A DNA stretch of 64,000 nt from CADEED01 sp041395625 (GTDB lineage: Bacteria; Pseudomonadota; Gammaproteobacteria; Steroidobacterales; Steroidobacteraceae): contig JAWLAE010000002.1 in assembly GCA_041395625.1 (NCBI GenBank), forward strand, positions 558,001 through 622,000. The letters are read 5' to 3'. Position 1 is the first letter of the stretch. Each line of letters opens with the position of its first letter. Below the pieces are notes generated by a model. The model searched no databases and was not told where the DNA came from. It was given only the letters and a program-made list of their open reading frames with translations. The translations under genes and the position numbers were made by a program. Shown piece after piece: positions 52,278 through 61,214 of the stretch.

Positions 52278-53639
52278 CTACTCGAACGCTGCGTCGAGCG
52301 CCCGATCGACCCGCGTGACCGCCACCACGTCCAGCCCCTCGATCCGCTTGCGCGGCGCGTTGCCGCCCGGAACGATGGCGCGCGTGAAGCCTTGTTTCGC
52401 AGCCTCTCGCAGACGCTCTTCGCCAAAAGCCACCGGCCGCAGTTCACCCGTCAGACCGAGTTCCCCGAACGCCGCCAATTGCTGTGGCAGTGCGCGGTCG
52501 CGCAAGCTCGAAGCCAGCGCCAGTACCAACGGCAGATCGCTGCCCGTTTCGCCGATCGTAAGCCCGCCTACCACATTGGCGAACACATCGTGCTCCTGCA
52601 GGTTGACGCCTGCATGCCGGTTCATGACAGCGAGCAGCATCGACAGCCGCCCCGAATCGAGCCCCTGCGCAAGCCGCCGCGGCGCACCGAAGCGCATGCG
52701 ATCCACCAGTGCCTGAATCTCGACTAACAACGGCCGCTGACCATCGCGGGTCACGGTCACGACGCTGCCCGGCGCCGCCTGCGCGGCACGCGACAGGAAG
52801 ATCGCCGAGGGATTACGCACTTCGCGCAAGCCGCTTTCGTCCATGTGAAAGAACGCCAGCTCGCCCACCGGACCGAAGCGGTTCTTGGTGGCCCGTACGA
52901 TGCGAAAGCGGCTGCTTGCGTCGCTCTCGAAGTACAGCACCGTATCGACCAGATGCTCGAGTACACGTGGCCCCGCTATCGCCCCTTCCTTGGTGACGTG
53001 GCCGATGATAACGACACTGGTGCCGGTGGTCTTGGCAAAGCGCACCAACTGCGCCGTACATTCGCGCAGTTGTGAGACGCCGCCCGCGGCACTGTCGAGC
53101 GCGGCCGACTGCGCGGTCTGGATCGAATCGATTACCAACAACTGGCTCGCGCCGGCACGCGCCGCCTCGAGTGCAGTGTCGAGGTCCGTCTCGGCGAGCA
53201 GCTGCAGTGCAGCCGCACTCAAGCCCAGACGCTCGGCCCGCAGGCCGATCTGACCCACCGATTCCTCGCCACTCGTGTAGAGCGCCGGCGTCGTCGCTGC
53301 GCAATGCGCGGCTACCTGGAGCAGCAAAGTCGACTTGCCGATGCCGGGATCGCCACCCAGCAAGGTGACAGAGCCGCGCACGAGGCCACCACCCAGCACG
53401 CGATCGAGCTCTGCAGCGCCGGTCGTCGTGCGGCCGCGTGCCTCCGGATCGGGCAGTGCCAATGGCGCCGCCGTTGATGCGATGCCGGCGCCGACGGTAC
53501 GTTGGGCCATGCGCGGATTGCGCGCAACCGCGCGGCCTTCCAGCGTGTTCCACTCGGCGCATTGCGGGCACTGCCCCTGCCATTTGACCGATTCCGCGCC
53601 ACAACCGCGGCACACGTAGGCGACCGATGTCTTACTCAC
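52278..53639 (-). CDS. radA: DNA repair protein RadA
   Basis: RadA is a RecA-like ATPase that drives branch migration of recombination intermediates. The 453-residue protein has an N-terminal four-cysteine zinc finger (CRGCG and CPQC), Walker A GGDPGIGKST, the family motif KNRFG, and a C-terminal Lon-like domain with TGSDLPLVLALASSLRDRALP and GELGLTGELRPV. E. coli RadA has 460 residues. It is the first gene of the radA-ffh run and diverges from the PP2C gene. Confidence 0.97.
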   Translation of the reverse strand: MSKTSVAYVCRGCGAESVKWQGQCPQCAEWNTLEGRAVARNPRMAQRTVGAGIASTAAPLALPDPEARGRTTTGAAELDRVLGGGLVRGSVTLLGGDPGIGKSTLLLQVAAHCAATTPALYTSGEESVGQIGLRAERLGLSAAALQLLAETDLDTALEAARAGASQLLVIDSIQTAQSAALDSAAGGVSQLRECTAQLVRFAKTTGTSVVIIGHVTKEGAIAGPRVLEHLVDTVLYFESDASSRFRIVRATKNRFGPVGELAFFHMDESGLREVRNPSAIFLSRAAQAAPGSVVTVTRDGQRPLLVEIQALVDRMRFGAPRRLAQGLDSGRLSMLLAVMNRHAGVNLQEHDVFANVVGGLTIGETGSDLPLVLALASSLRDRALPQQLAAFGELGLTGELRPVAFGEERLREAAKQGFTRAIVPGGNAPRKRIEGLDVVAVTRVDRALDAAFE

Positions 53640-53974
53640 TGCGGGATTCCCTGACGAGGAAGAGCGACCCAGGTCCGTTCTGCAGCATTACCGAGGTCTC
53701 AGACTGTGCACAAATACGATGCACGGGGGTGCTCCGTTGTTTAGCATTGCGGGTCCGTGAGCGTCAAAACTGGCGCGTCCGGATCCATGGGGGGCGTACC
53801 CGCGGCCCGGTCGCGGGACGAACTGTGACGCATTGCCTATTGCTCCATTGCGATTGGCCATGCCGCAGGTCGTTCACTTTATACAAGTGTGCCGGTACTG
53901 CGGGGCGAGATCGAGACAGTTTTGGCCGAGACAATTGACAACAATACGTGTGGCCACCTGGCCAGGTTGAGCGC
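53640..53974. other. Intergenic region between radA and the PP2C gene
   Basis: No convincing gene lies in these 335 bases; the small plus-strand frame here has the Arg/Cys-rich look of non-coding GC-rich DNA. A 6-bp stem CCCGCG / CGCGGG with a seven-base loop lies at 53799-53817. TATACA at 53880-53885 might be a -10 box for the PP2C gene, though with no well-spaced -35. AATTGACAACAAT near 53933 is the most AT-rich patch. It must hold both divergent promoters. Confidence 0.4.
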
Positions 53975-54799
53975 ATGAACCTGCGCGGCAACCTCGTTTG
54001 CGTGGGCCTCACCGATACCGGCAAGGTCCGCGAGCACAACGAGGACACGATCGCCTCGCATGACGACCTCGGGCTCGTCGTGCTCGCCGACGGCATGGGC
54101 GGCTACAACGCAGGTGAAGTGGCGAGCGGCATCGCTGTCAAGACGATCGTCAATCTGGTGCGGGAAGGCATCGATCGCGAGGACCTCGACCGCCGCGACG
54201 CGGTGTCCGGCCTGTCGCGCTCGTCGATCATCCTGCGGGACGCCATTCATCGCGCCAACAAGATCATTTACCAGACCGCACGCACCCAGGCTGAGTGCGA
54301 AGGCATGGGCACAACGGTCGTCGCGGCCGTCTTCTACGACAACCGGATCTCCATCGCGCACGTGGGGGACTCGCGGCTCTATCGGGTACGGGCCAACAAG
54401 CTGTCGCAGGTGACCTTGGACCACTCGCTGCTGCAGGAACTCGTCGACCGTGGCTTTTACACGCCGGAGGAAGCCCAGCGAGCCGCGAACAAGAACTATG
54501 TGACGCGTGCACTGGGAGTCGAGGCCTCGGTAGAGGTGGAAATCAAGGAATTGCCGGTCGAAAAAGGCGATATCTACGTTCTTTGCTCGGATGGCCTCTC
54601 GGACATGGTCCAAGATGAGGATATCCGCTTAACGATAAACACCTTTGGTGCTAATCTGGAAGAGGTCGCTAAACAATTGATTCAGCTTGCCAACGATAAC
54701 GGGGGCCGGGACAACATCTCGGTACTGCTGGCGCAGGCGGTCGAGTCGTTTCCTGCAAAGCGTAGTGTGGTTGACAAGATTTTGAGCTGGTTCAGCTAA
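53975..54799 (+). CDS. PP2C-family protein serine/threonine phosphatase
   Basis: A 274-residue cytoplasmic PPM phosphatase. The metal-binding motifs are VREHNEDTI, VVLADGMGGYNAGEVAS, GMGTTVVAA, IAHVGDSRLYRV, LCSDGLSDMV and GGRDNISVLL, all intact. This is the Stp1/PrpC type that reverses Hanks-type kinase phosphorylation and often links to type VI secretion. It lies 16 bases before an FHA gene, its natural phospho-reader partner. No kinase gene is in the window. The ATG at 53975 is preferred because the domain starts a few residues on. Confidence 0.93.
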   Translation: MNLRGNLVCVGLTDTGKVREHNEDTIASHDDLGLVVLADGMGGYNAGEVASGIAVKTIVNLVREGIDREDLDRRDAVSGLSRSSIILRDAIHRANKIIYQTARTQAECEGMGTTVVAAVFYDNRISIAHVGDSRLYRVRANKLSQVTLDHSLLQELVDRGFYTPEEAQRAANKNYVTRALGVEASVEVEIKELPVEKGDIYVLCSDGLSDMVQDEDIRLTINTFGANLEEVAKQLIQLANDNGGRDNISVLLAQAVESFPAKRSVVDKILSWFS

Positions 54800-54815
54800 G
54801 CATCGAGGCGAGAGC

Positions 54816-55523
54816 ATGGCACGGTTGGTGTTGAGCCTGGACGGTCAGGTCATGGCCGAATACAACATGAACAAGGAGCGGTACACCATTGGCCGGCTCC
54901 CGGATAACGATATCCGCATCGATAACCCGGCGGTGTCGGGTCATCATTCGTTGATCATCAATATCCTGAACGACTCGTTCCTCGAGGATCTGAACAGCAC
55001 CAACGGCACCTACGTCAACGGCAAGCTGATCAAGAAGCACGCCATGCAGCACGGTGACGTCGTCACCGTCGGCCATCATCAGCTGCGCTTCGTCGAGGAC
55101 GACGAGGCGCAGGACGAATTCGAAAAGACGATGGTGATCCAGCCGTCGTCGCGGCCGGTGGGCAAGATCCAGGCGGCGGCCGCCAAGGCCGCATCGAACG
55201 TCTCGGCAAGCGGCATCCGCCGCAGCCTAGCCGGCGACGGCAAGGCCGCGGTTGCCAAGGCCAAGCTGCAAGTACTGTCCGGCGCCTTCGCGGGGCGCGA
55301 ACTGGAGCTCAACAAGGCTCTCACCACGCTCGGTCGCCCCGGCGTGCAGGTGGCCGCGATCACGCGCCGGCAAGAAGGCTTCTTCATCGTGCACGTCGAG
55401 AGCGAGAAGGAGAACGACTATCCGCTCATCAACGGCGCGCCCATCGGCGCGCAGGCCAAGAAGCTGAACGACAACGACGTCATTCAGCTCGCGGGTGTCA
55501 AGATGGGGTTCTTCGCGAGCTGA
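54816..55523 (+). CDS. Double FHA-domain protein
   Basis: A 235-residue cytoplasmic protein with two FHA folds. The first (about residues 1-95) has the full phosphothreonine-binding set YTIGRLPDND, SGHHSLI and DLNSTNGTYVNG. The second (about 145-235) keeps the fold (LELNKALTTLGRPG, PLINGAP) but lacks the S-x-H and N-G-T residues, so it may only bind other partners. KTMVIQPSS between them includes a threonine that could be a kinase target. It pairs with the PP2C gene. Its end overlaps the TetR gene on the other strand by 26 bases. Confidence 0.92.
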   Translation: MARLVLSLDGQVMAEYNMNKERYTIGRLPDNDIRIDNPAVSGHHSLIINILNDSFLEDLNSTNGTYVNGKLIKKHAMQHGDVVTVGHHQLRFVEDDEAQDEFEKTMVIQPSSRPVGKIQAAAAKAASNVSASGIRRSLAGDGKAAVAKAKLQVLSGAFAGRELELNKALTTLGRPGVQVAAITRRQEGFFIVHVESEKENDYPLINGAPIGAQAKKLNDNDVIQLAGVKMGFFAS

Positions 55524-56235
55524 GCGCGGAGCTCCGACCACCGGTCTTGGTGCGGCGACTTGTTTTCACTGGGCTGCCAGCGCGCGAGCCTGCCAGTCCG
55601 GCGAACGCCGCAGAATAGAATTCCCGCATATGACTGTACGCGTCGCGCGCATTTTGCGAGTGGCACAGGCCGCCCGAGAGCGTATCGATACGACCCGTAT
55701 CGGCCATCGTCAGCGTCAGCGAACCTGACAGAAAGTGGTACGCCCAGTAGAGCTCCTTCATTTCCACGTCAGGCACCGCGAGCCTCAGCGCAGCGACGAA
55801 TTTGCTCACGAGACCATCGAAGTGCGAGGTCATCATGCGCGCCCAGACAGGCGAGCTGTTGACCAGTGCGACCAGCCGGCAATAGTTGCGCCAGCCGGGG
55901 TCGGAATTCGACTGCGCATCCCGAATCGGCCTTAGAAACGCATCGATGATCATTTCGAGATCGGGCTTGCCACGCTCGGCGTGGGCGAGCGCCCGATCGA
56001 GCGCCTCACTGCGCAGCGCGTTCAGTATCTCGGCGCGGCGCAGGAACACAGCGTCGAACAAGCCTTGCTTCGAGCCGAAATAGTAGTTTGGCAGCGCCAC
56101 GTCGACGCCCGCCTGCAGAGAGATCTGCCGCATGGTGACGCCGAAGAAGCCACGCTCCGCGAATAACTCCTCCGCTGCATCGAGAATCTTCTCGCGACCA
56201 GCGGGGCTACGCGCCGGCGCTTTCTTCCGAGCCAT
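55498..56235 (-). CDS. TetR family transcriptional regulator
   Basis: A 245-residue TetR repressor. The N-terminal helix-turn-helix is clear (REKILDAAEELFAERGFFGVTMRQISLQAGVDVALPNYYFGSKQGLF shortened to its marks ILDAAEELF and YYFGSKQGLF). The ligand domain is of the CerR/YbiH C-terminal type (WRNYCRLVALVNSSP). The tail after residue 210 is basic and Ser/Arg-rich. The ATG at 56235 has GGAGGAGG upstream. It diverges from the TonB receptor, and the gap holds a fitting palindrome, so it probably controls the receptor cluster in response to the substrate or its CoA ester. Confidence 0.9.
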   Translation of the reverse strand: MARKKAPARSPAGREKILDAAEELFAERGFFGVTMRQISLQAGVDVALPNYYFGSKQGLFDAVFLRRAEILNALRSEALDRALAHAERGKPDLEMIIDAFLRPIRDAQSNSDPGWRNYCRLVALVNSSPVWARMMTSHFDGLVSKFVAALRLAVPDVEMKELYWAYHFLSGSLTLTMADTGRIDTLSGGLCHSQNARDAYSHMREFYSAAFAGLAGSRAGSPVKTSRRTKTGGRSSALSSRRTPS

Positions 56236-56292
56236 ATGTCCCCTCCTCCGTTGCTCTGACGCAACAGTAAACCACAGCGCACAACTTCGCAT

Positions 56293-56312
56293 TGACATTC
56301 AACATCTGTTGA
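56293..56312 (+). promoter_or_regulatory. Promoter with overlapping TetR-type operator
   Basis: A perfect -35 hexamer TTGACA (56293-56298) is followed at once by the inverted repeat TCAACA-TC-TGTTGA (56299-56312), in the spacer where a bound TetR dimer would block polymerase. The -10 is poor (near 56314-56321). A related half-site TTCAACAATCG follows at 56321. It reads toward the TonB receptor gene. Confidence 0.6.
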
Positions 56313-56367
56313 GCATACCGTTCAACAATCGATGAATCGAACCTCGGCTCATCCGCTTGGAGGATAT

Positions 56368-58644
56368 ATGTTTCGACTGATTACGCGCACGCATGCGGGC
56401 GCACTGGCACTCAGCGTGCTACTACTCGCACCGGCCTTCGGATCGCTGACCGCGCAGGCACAGGGCAGCGAACGTGCCGCCGACGAACAACTGGCGGAAG
56501 TCGTCGTCACGGCGCGCCGCCGCGAGGAGACGCTGCAGGACGTACCACTGGCCGTCAGCGCATTCTCTTCCGCAGCGCTGGAACAAGTGGGTGCGAGCGA
56601 CATTGCCGAGCTGGCGCAATTCGTGCCGAGCGTCACGCTCGAGCCATCGCGCGCTACCAACTCCACCCTGACGGCGTTCATTCGCGGCGTCGGCCAGCAG
56701 GATCCGTTGGCAGGGTTCGAACAGGGCGTGGCGCTGTACGTCGATGATGTCTACATCGCGCGGCCGCAGGGTGCGCTGCTCGATATCTTCGACATCGAAC
56801 GGGTCGAGATTCTGCGCGGGCCGCAAGGCACACTGTACGGCCGCAACGCCGTGGGTGGCGCCATCAAGTACGTCACGCGGCGGTTGTCAGACAGGTTCGA
56901 GGCGCAACTGAAGGGCGCGGTTGGCACCTACGGCCAGCTCGATGGCGTCGGCAAGATCGCCTTGCCGCTGGGCGACAGCGTTCGCTTCGGCGCGACGGTC
57001 GCATCCCTGAATCGTGATGGCTACGGCGACAATCTCACCACCGGTGGCGACAACTACAACAAGGACGTCCTGGCCGGGCGCGTGAGCCTGGAGTTCCTGC
57101 CGAGCGACTCGCTCTTCGTCCGACTGACCGCCGACTACACCGACGACAAGTCCGATCCGGTCGCTGGCCATCGAGTCAATCCCGCAGTCGTCAGCATGCT
57201 GCCGGTGCTGGATGACGTGCGCGACACGCGCGCGGGTGCCAGTATCAATGCCTCCACCGCCGGGATCGGCGGCAACAATCAGGTGAAGTCCAAAGGCGTG
57301 CACGCCACCATCGAGTGGCAGCTGAACGATGCCGTAATGCTGAAATCGATCAGCGCCTATCGCGAGGACTACACCGAATCGGTAATCGATTTCGACAGTC
57401 TCGCCGTCGACGACTTCGACGCGCCCGTGATCTATGACAACGACCAGCTCAGCCAGGAGCTGCAATTGCAGTACAGCGGCGAGCGGCTCGATGCGGTAGT
57501 CGGCTTGTACTATCTGGACGCCAGCGCCTCGAACGACTTCGATGTCGTGCTGGGACAAACCGGCCGGCTGCTGTTTCGGACACCGCTCACGGCCTACACG
57601 GGCGGCACGGTCGACACCGAGGCATGGTCCGCGTTCGCCGATGCGAGCTACAAAGTCAACGACCGGTTCTCGCTCGGCGTCGGCGGTCGCTACACGCGCG
57701 ACAAACGCTCGGCAGACATCTTCCGCGCCAACTACCTGGGCGTGGGTGGCTCGCCGTTCTTTGGTAACTCGAACGCTATCTTCCTGGCGGCTACCAGCGA
57801 TTTCGAAGCGTCGCGCACCTTCAGCGATTTCTCGCCGCGCGTGGTTGCCGCCTACGAGTTCAGTCCGAACCTCAACACGTACATCTCTTACAGTCGCGGC
57901 TTCAAGGCAGGCAGCTTCGACCCGCGCGGCGCCAACTTCTCGACGCCCGAAGTCGTGCGGGGCTACGAGCCAGAGATTCTGGATTCCTATGAGATCGGCC
58001 TCAAGAGCACCTTTCTCGATGGCCGCGCCCGCGCCAATCTCGCGCTGTTCTACAGCGACTACAAGGACATGCAGATCCCGGGCTCGATACCGATCGATTC
58101 GAACAATGACGGCATCAACGATGGTTTCGTCGGCGCAGTGACCAACGCCGGTCAGTCCACTATTCAGGGCATCGAGCTGGAGAGTGAGTTCCGGGTCACG
58201 CCTGCGTTCACGATCCAGGCAAACTTGAGCGCCCTCGATCCGAAGATCGACGAGTGGATCGTGAATGGCGTGAACGTTGCCGATCAACGCCGAATCCAGA
58301 ACACGCCCAAGCTGATGGCGAGCCTCGGCTTCAACGTTGGTGTACCGGTAGGCCCCGGCCTGTTGAACATGAATGCCAACTGGTCGCACAAGGGTTCAAT
58401 TGTGCAGTTCGAAGTGCCCGTGCCCGCGATCGATCAGGAGGCCTATAACTTACTAAACGCGTCAGTGGTATGGTTGTCGGACGACGGTCGGTTGACAGCC
58501 GGGCTGTATGGCAAGAACCTCACCAACGAAGACTACAAGACCGCTGGCTACAATTTCCCGACGCTGGGGCTGGAGAACAACATCACGGTGTTCTACGGCG
58601 CGCCGCGCACGGTGACCTTGTCAGTCGGCTATCGGTGGCAATAG
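56368..58644 (+). CDS. TonB-dependent outer-membrane receptor
   Basis: A 758-residue TonB receptor. It has a signal peptide (cleavage near AQAQG), a TonB box-like EVVVTARRREETLQDVPLAV, the plug with FIRGVGQQDP and VEILRGPQGTLYGRNAVGGAI, and a 22-strand barrel ending VTLSVGYRWQ with terminal aromatic residue. This subgroup (VVVTARRR, QDVP) is common in sphingomonads and steroid- or terpene-degrading gammaproteobacteria rather than classic siderophore receptors. The ATG at 56368 has GGAGG four bases upstream. It is first in a run with a CoA ligase, esterases and an MFS transporter. Confidence 0.94.
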   Translation: MFRLITRTHAGALALSVLLLAPAFGSLTAQAQGSERAADEQLAEVVVTARRREETLQDVPLAVSAFSSAALEQVGASDIAELAQFVPSVTLEPSRATNSTLTAFIRGVGQQDPLAGFEQGVALYVDDVYIARPQGALLDIFDIERVEILRGPQGTLYGRNAVGGAIKYVTRRLSDRFEAQLKGAVGTYGQLDGVGKIALPLGDSVRFGATVASLNRDGYGDNLTTGGDNYNKDVLAGRVSLEFLPSDSLFVRLTADYTDDKSDPVAGHRVNPAVVSMLPVLDDVRDTRAGASINASTAGIGGNNQVKSKGVHATIEWQLNDAVMLKSISAYREDYTESVIDFDSLAVDDFDAPVIYDNDQLSQELQLQYSGERLDAVVGLYYLDASASNDFDVVLGQTGRLLFRTPLTAYTGGTVDTEAWSAFADASYKVNDRFSLGVGGRYTRDKRSADIFRANYLGVGGSPFFGNSNAIFLAATSDFEASRTFSDFSPRVVAAYEFSPNLNTYISYSRGFKAGSFDPRGANFSTPEVVRGYEPEILDSYEIGLKSTFLDGRARANLALFYSDYKDMQIPGSIPIDSNNDGINDGFVGAVTNAGQSTIQGIELESEFRVTPAFTIQANLSALDPKIDEWIVNGVNVADQRRIQNTPKLMASLGFNVGVPVGPGLLNMNANWSHKGSIVQFEVPVPAIDQEAYNLLNASVVWLSDDGRLTAGLYGKNLTNEDYKTAGYNFPTLGLENNITVFYGAPRTVTLSVGYRWQ

Positions 58645-58660
58645 TCGAGGTACTGCGATT

Positions 58661-60217
58661 GTGAGCGCGTTCCAGGCAACGGCTGCGCTGATCCCGCAGC
58701 TGATCGCGCAACATGGTCGCTGGCAGGCCAACAAGCCCGCTCTGTCGGACGGCGACCGCACGCTCACCTGGGCGCAGTTCGACCGAGAGACCAATCGCGT
58801 CGCCAACGGACTGGCGACGCTTGGACTCGAGCCCGGCGCGAGGGTCGCCGTGCTGATGGCGAACAGCATCGAGATGGCACTGATGATGTTCGGAGCCGGC
58901 AAAGCCGGTGTCTCGGTCGTGCCGCTCAATGTTGCGGTAGCGGATGCGGCCGTGAGCGCCATGATCCTCGACTCGGGTGCGACTGCCATCGCCGCGTCCG
59001 GCGATTATTGCCTGCGGATCGATCAATTGATCGCGAGTGGCGCCCTGCCCGCCACCGTGCAACGCTTGGCTGTTGTTGCGCCAGACGCCAGCTGGCGCGA
59101 TCTTCCGGCGTGGCTGGCCGCACAATCTGCTGAGCCACCGTCGGTCCAGCTGCGGCCCGATACCGAGTGCAACATCATCTACAGCTCGGGCACCACCGGC
59201 CAGCCGAAGGGCATCGTCCACGATCATCGCTGCCGGCTGCAGTGGGCCACCGACATGGCGCTCGCCCTACGCTACCACAGCGCCTGCGTCACGGTCTGCT
59301 CACTCGGCCTGTTCTCCAATATCAGCTGGGTAGCGATGCTCGCCACCATTCTCGTCGGCGGCACGATGGTAATCATGCCGAACTTCAGCCCGGACAAACT
59401 GGGGGCAACGGTGCGCCGTGAGCGAGTGACGCATGGCGCGTTCGTGCCGGTGCAGCTCGCGCGCGTGCTCGAATCCAGCGGCTTCAGCGGCGCCGACTAT
59501 GCGAGCCTGCAAACCATCATGAGTTGTGGTTCGCCGCTCGCGCCAGCGATCAAACGCGCAGTTCGCGATAGCCTCGGCTGCGACCTGATCGAGCTGTACG
59601 GTCTGACCGAAGGCCTGGTGACGACGCTCGCGCCTGAAGACATGGAGGCCAAGATCGAGTCGGTAGGCCGGCCGATACCGGGCCAGCGGCTGACGATCAT
59701 CGATGCGGACGATCGCGAAGTGGCACCGGGCGAATCCGGTGAAATAGTAGGCGCGGGTCCGCTCGTCATGACGGGCTACCACCGGCGACCGGAAGCGACG
59801 CTCGAAGCAACCTGGCACGGTCCCAATGGTGAACGGTGGCTGCGCACCGGTGACATCGGGCGCATCGACGCCGATGGGTTCCTGTATGTCGTCGATCGCA
59901 AGAAGGACATGATCCTCTCTGGCGGCCAGAACATCTATCCGGCGGACATCGAAGCCGTCATGCTCCAACATGACGCAGTGGCCGACGTGGCGGTCATCGG
60001 CGTGCCAAGCGAAAAATGGGGCGAAACGCCGCTCGCTGTGGTCGTGGTCAGACCACATGCAGCGCTGGAGGATCAGGTCTTGATCGATTGGACCAACGCG
60101 CGCGTCGGGCGCCAGCAACGCATCAGCGACGTGCGTATCGTCGCGGAACTGCCACGCAACCCGAACGGCAAGATCCTCAAACGCGAACTGCGACGGCTAT
60201 ATGCGCTCGAGGCTTAG
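58661..60217 (+). CDS. AMP-dependent acyl-CoA synthetase/ligase
   Basis: A 518-residue adenylate-forming ligase that activates a carboxylic acid as its CoA thioester. Motifs: YSSGTTGQPKG (A3), ELYGLTEG (A5), LRTGDIGRIDADGFLYVVDRKKDMI (A7-A8, key RTGD) and the catalytic lysine in NPNGKILKREL. Cytoplasmic. The acid is unknown; size and motifs fit medium/long-chain or cyclic acids. The start is GTG at 58661, 16 bases after the receptor stop. Its last 17 bases overlap the lipoprotein gene. Confidence 0.9.
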   Translation: MSAFQATAALIPQLIAQHGRWQANKPALSDGDRTLTWAQFDRETNRVANGLATLGLEPGARVAVLMANSIEMALMMFGAGKAGVSVVPLNVAVADAAVSAMILDSGATAIAASGDYCLRIDQLIASGALPATVQRLAVVAPDASWRDLPAWLAAQSAEPPSVQLRPDTECNIIYSSGTTGQPKGIVHDHRCRLQWATDMALALRYHSACVTVCSLGLFSNISWVAMLATILVGGTMVIMPNFSPDKLGATVRRERVTHGAFVPVQLARVLESSGFSGADYASLQTIMSCGSPLAPAIKRAVRDSLGCDLIELYGLTEGLVTTLAPEDMEAKIESVGRPIPGQRLTIIDADDREVAPGESGEIVGAGPLVMTGYHRRPEATLEATWHGPNGERWLRTGDIGRIDADGFLYVVDRKKDMILSGGQNIYPADIEAVMLQHDAVADVAVIGVPSEKWGETPLAVVVVRPHAALEDQVLIDWTNARVGRQQRISDVRIVAELPRNPNGKILKRELRRLYALEA

Positions 60218-61214
60218 CGCACTCTGTGCGGCGCTATCGGCGACCGCGCTGCTGGGCGGGTGCTCGGCCAGTGAGCCGCGCGTGGCGGCACCCCTACCGG
60301 CCCTCGCCGCCGAGGCACAACGGCTGACCGCCTCGGGCGTCTCGGCAGGTGGTTACATGGCTGGCCAGTTATTAGTGGCGCACAGCGGCCGTTTCGCCGG
60401 CGCCGGCCTGATCGCCGCCGGTCCGTACGATTGCGCCCTGGGATCGCTGCAACGAGCGCTGGGCCCCTGCGTCTCGGGCAAGGATCTCGACGTCACCACG
60501 CTGCGCGACGCAGCGCGTACCGCCGCCGGCGCTCGCCGCATCGATCCACTGGAGAATCTGCGCAGCGCGCGCGTCTGGCTCTTTCATGGCGCTGCTGACG
60601 ACAAGGTGGGCGCGCCGGTGGTAAGCGCCGCACGAGATTTCTTCGCCAGCTGGTTACCCCAGGACGGTGTGGTCCTCGTCGGGAACATCCCGGCCACCCA
60701 CGGCCTGCCGACATTAGCGAGCGGCGCTGCTTGTGGTACGTTCGAATCACCGTATCTCAACGCCTGTGACTACGATGCCGCCGGCGAACTGCTGCGGCAC
60801 CTGTACGGCGATTTGCAGCCGCCCGCCACCTCGACGGCAGACCCGATCGCTTTTGATCAGCGTCCTTTCAGCGAGGATCTGCATGCGACGGGCTACGTGT
60901 TCGTGCCGCCGGCTTGCCGCGAACGTGGTGGCTGTCGCATTCACATCGTCCTGCACGGCTGCCAGCAGTCCGCGGAGAAAATCGGCGTGGCCCTGGTGCA
61001 AAACGCTGGCTACAACCGCTGGGCTGCCACTAACAACCTCATCGTCCTCTACCCGCAGGCACGTGCTTCGACAGTGCCCCTCAATCCGCTCGGTTGCTGG
61101 GACTGGTGGGGTTATAGCGGCAACGACTATGCGCTGCGCGATGCGCCACAGATGCGCGCCATCTTGCAGATGGTCGATACGATGGCGGGCACCGCCGCGG
61201 CGCCGACCCGGTGA
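60201..61214 (+). CDS. Lipoprotein of the extracellular PHB depolymerase (type 2 catalytic domain) family
   Basis: A 337-residue alpha/beta hydrolase attached by a lipobox (LLGGCS). The nucleophile elbow is SGVSAGGYMA; the Asp is in HGAADDKV and the His in ATHGLP. The second half has the block GCRIHIVLHGCQQS, YNRWAATNNLIVLYPQ and GCWDWWGYSGNDYA, diagnostic of short-chain poly(3-hydroxybutyrate) depolymerases. No separate substrate-binding domain is present, so it may cut soluble esters or oligomers at the cell surface or in the periplasm. ATG 60201 overlaps the ligase by 17 bases and its stop overlaps the next GTG. Confidence 0.9.
   Translation: MRSRLSALCAALSATALLGGCSASEPRVAAPLPALAAEAQRLTASGVSAGGYMAGQLLVAHSGRFAGAGLIAAGPYDCALGSLQRALGPCVSGKDLDVTTLRDAARTAAGARRIDPLENLRSARVWLFHGAADDKVGAPVVSAARDFFASWLPQDGVVLVGNIPATHGLPTLASGAACGTFESPYLNACDYDAAGELLRHLYGDLQPPATSTADPIAFDQRPFSEDLHATGYVFVPPACRERGGCRIHIVLHGCQQSAEKIGVALVQNAGYNRWAATNNLIVLYPQARASTVPLNPLGCWDWWGYSGNDYALRDAPQMRAILQMVDTMAGTAAAPTR

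Noticed and set aside
53627..53938. 103-residue plus-strand frame in the radA-PP2C gap
   Set aside because: Starts inside radA, Cys/Arg-rich, no ribosome binding site and no similarity that I recognise.
56887..58389. 500-residue minus-strand frame over the TonB receptor
   Set aside because: Long only because of codon bias; no domain and antisense to an unmistakable receptor.
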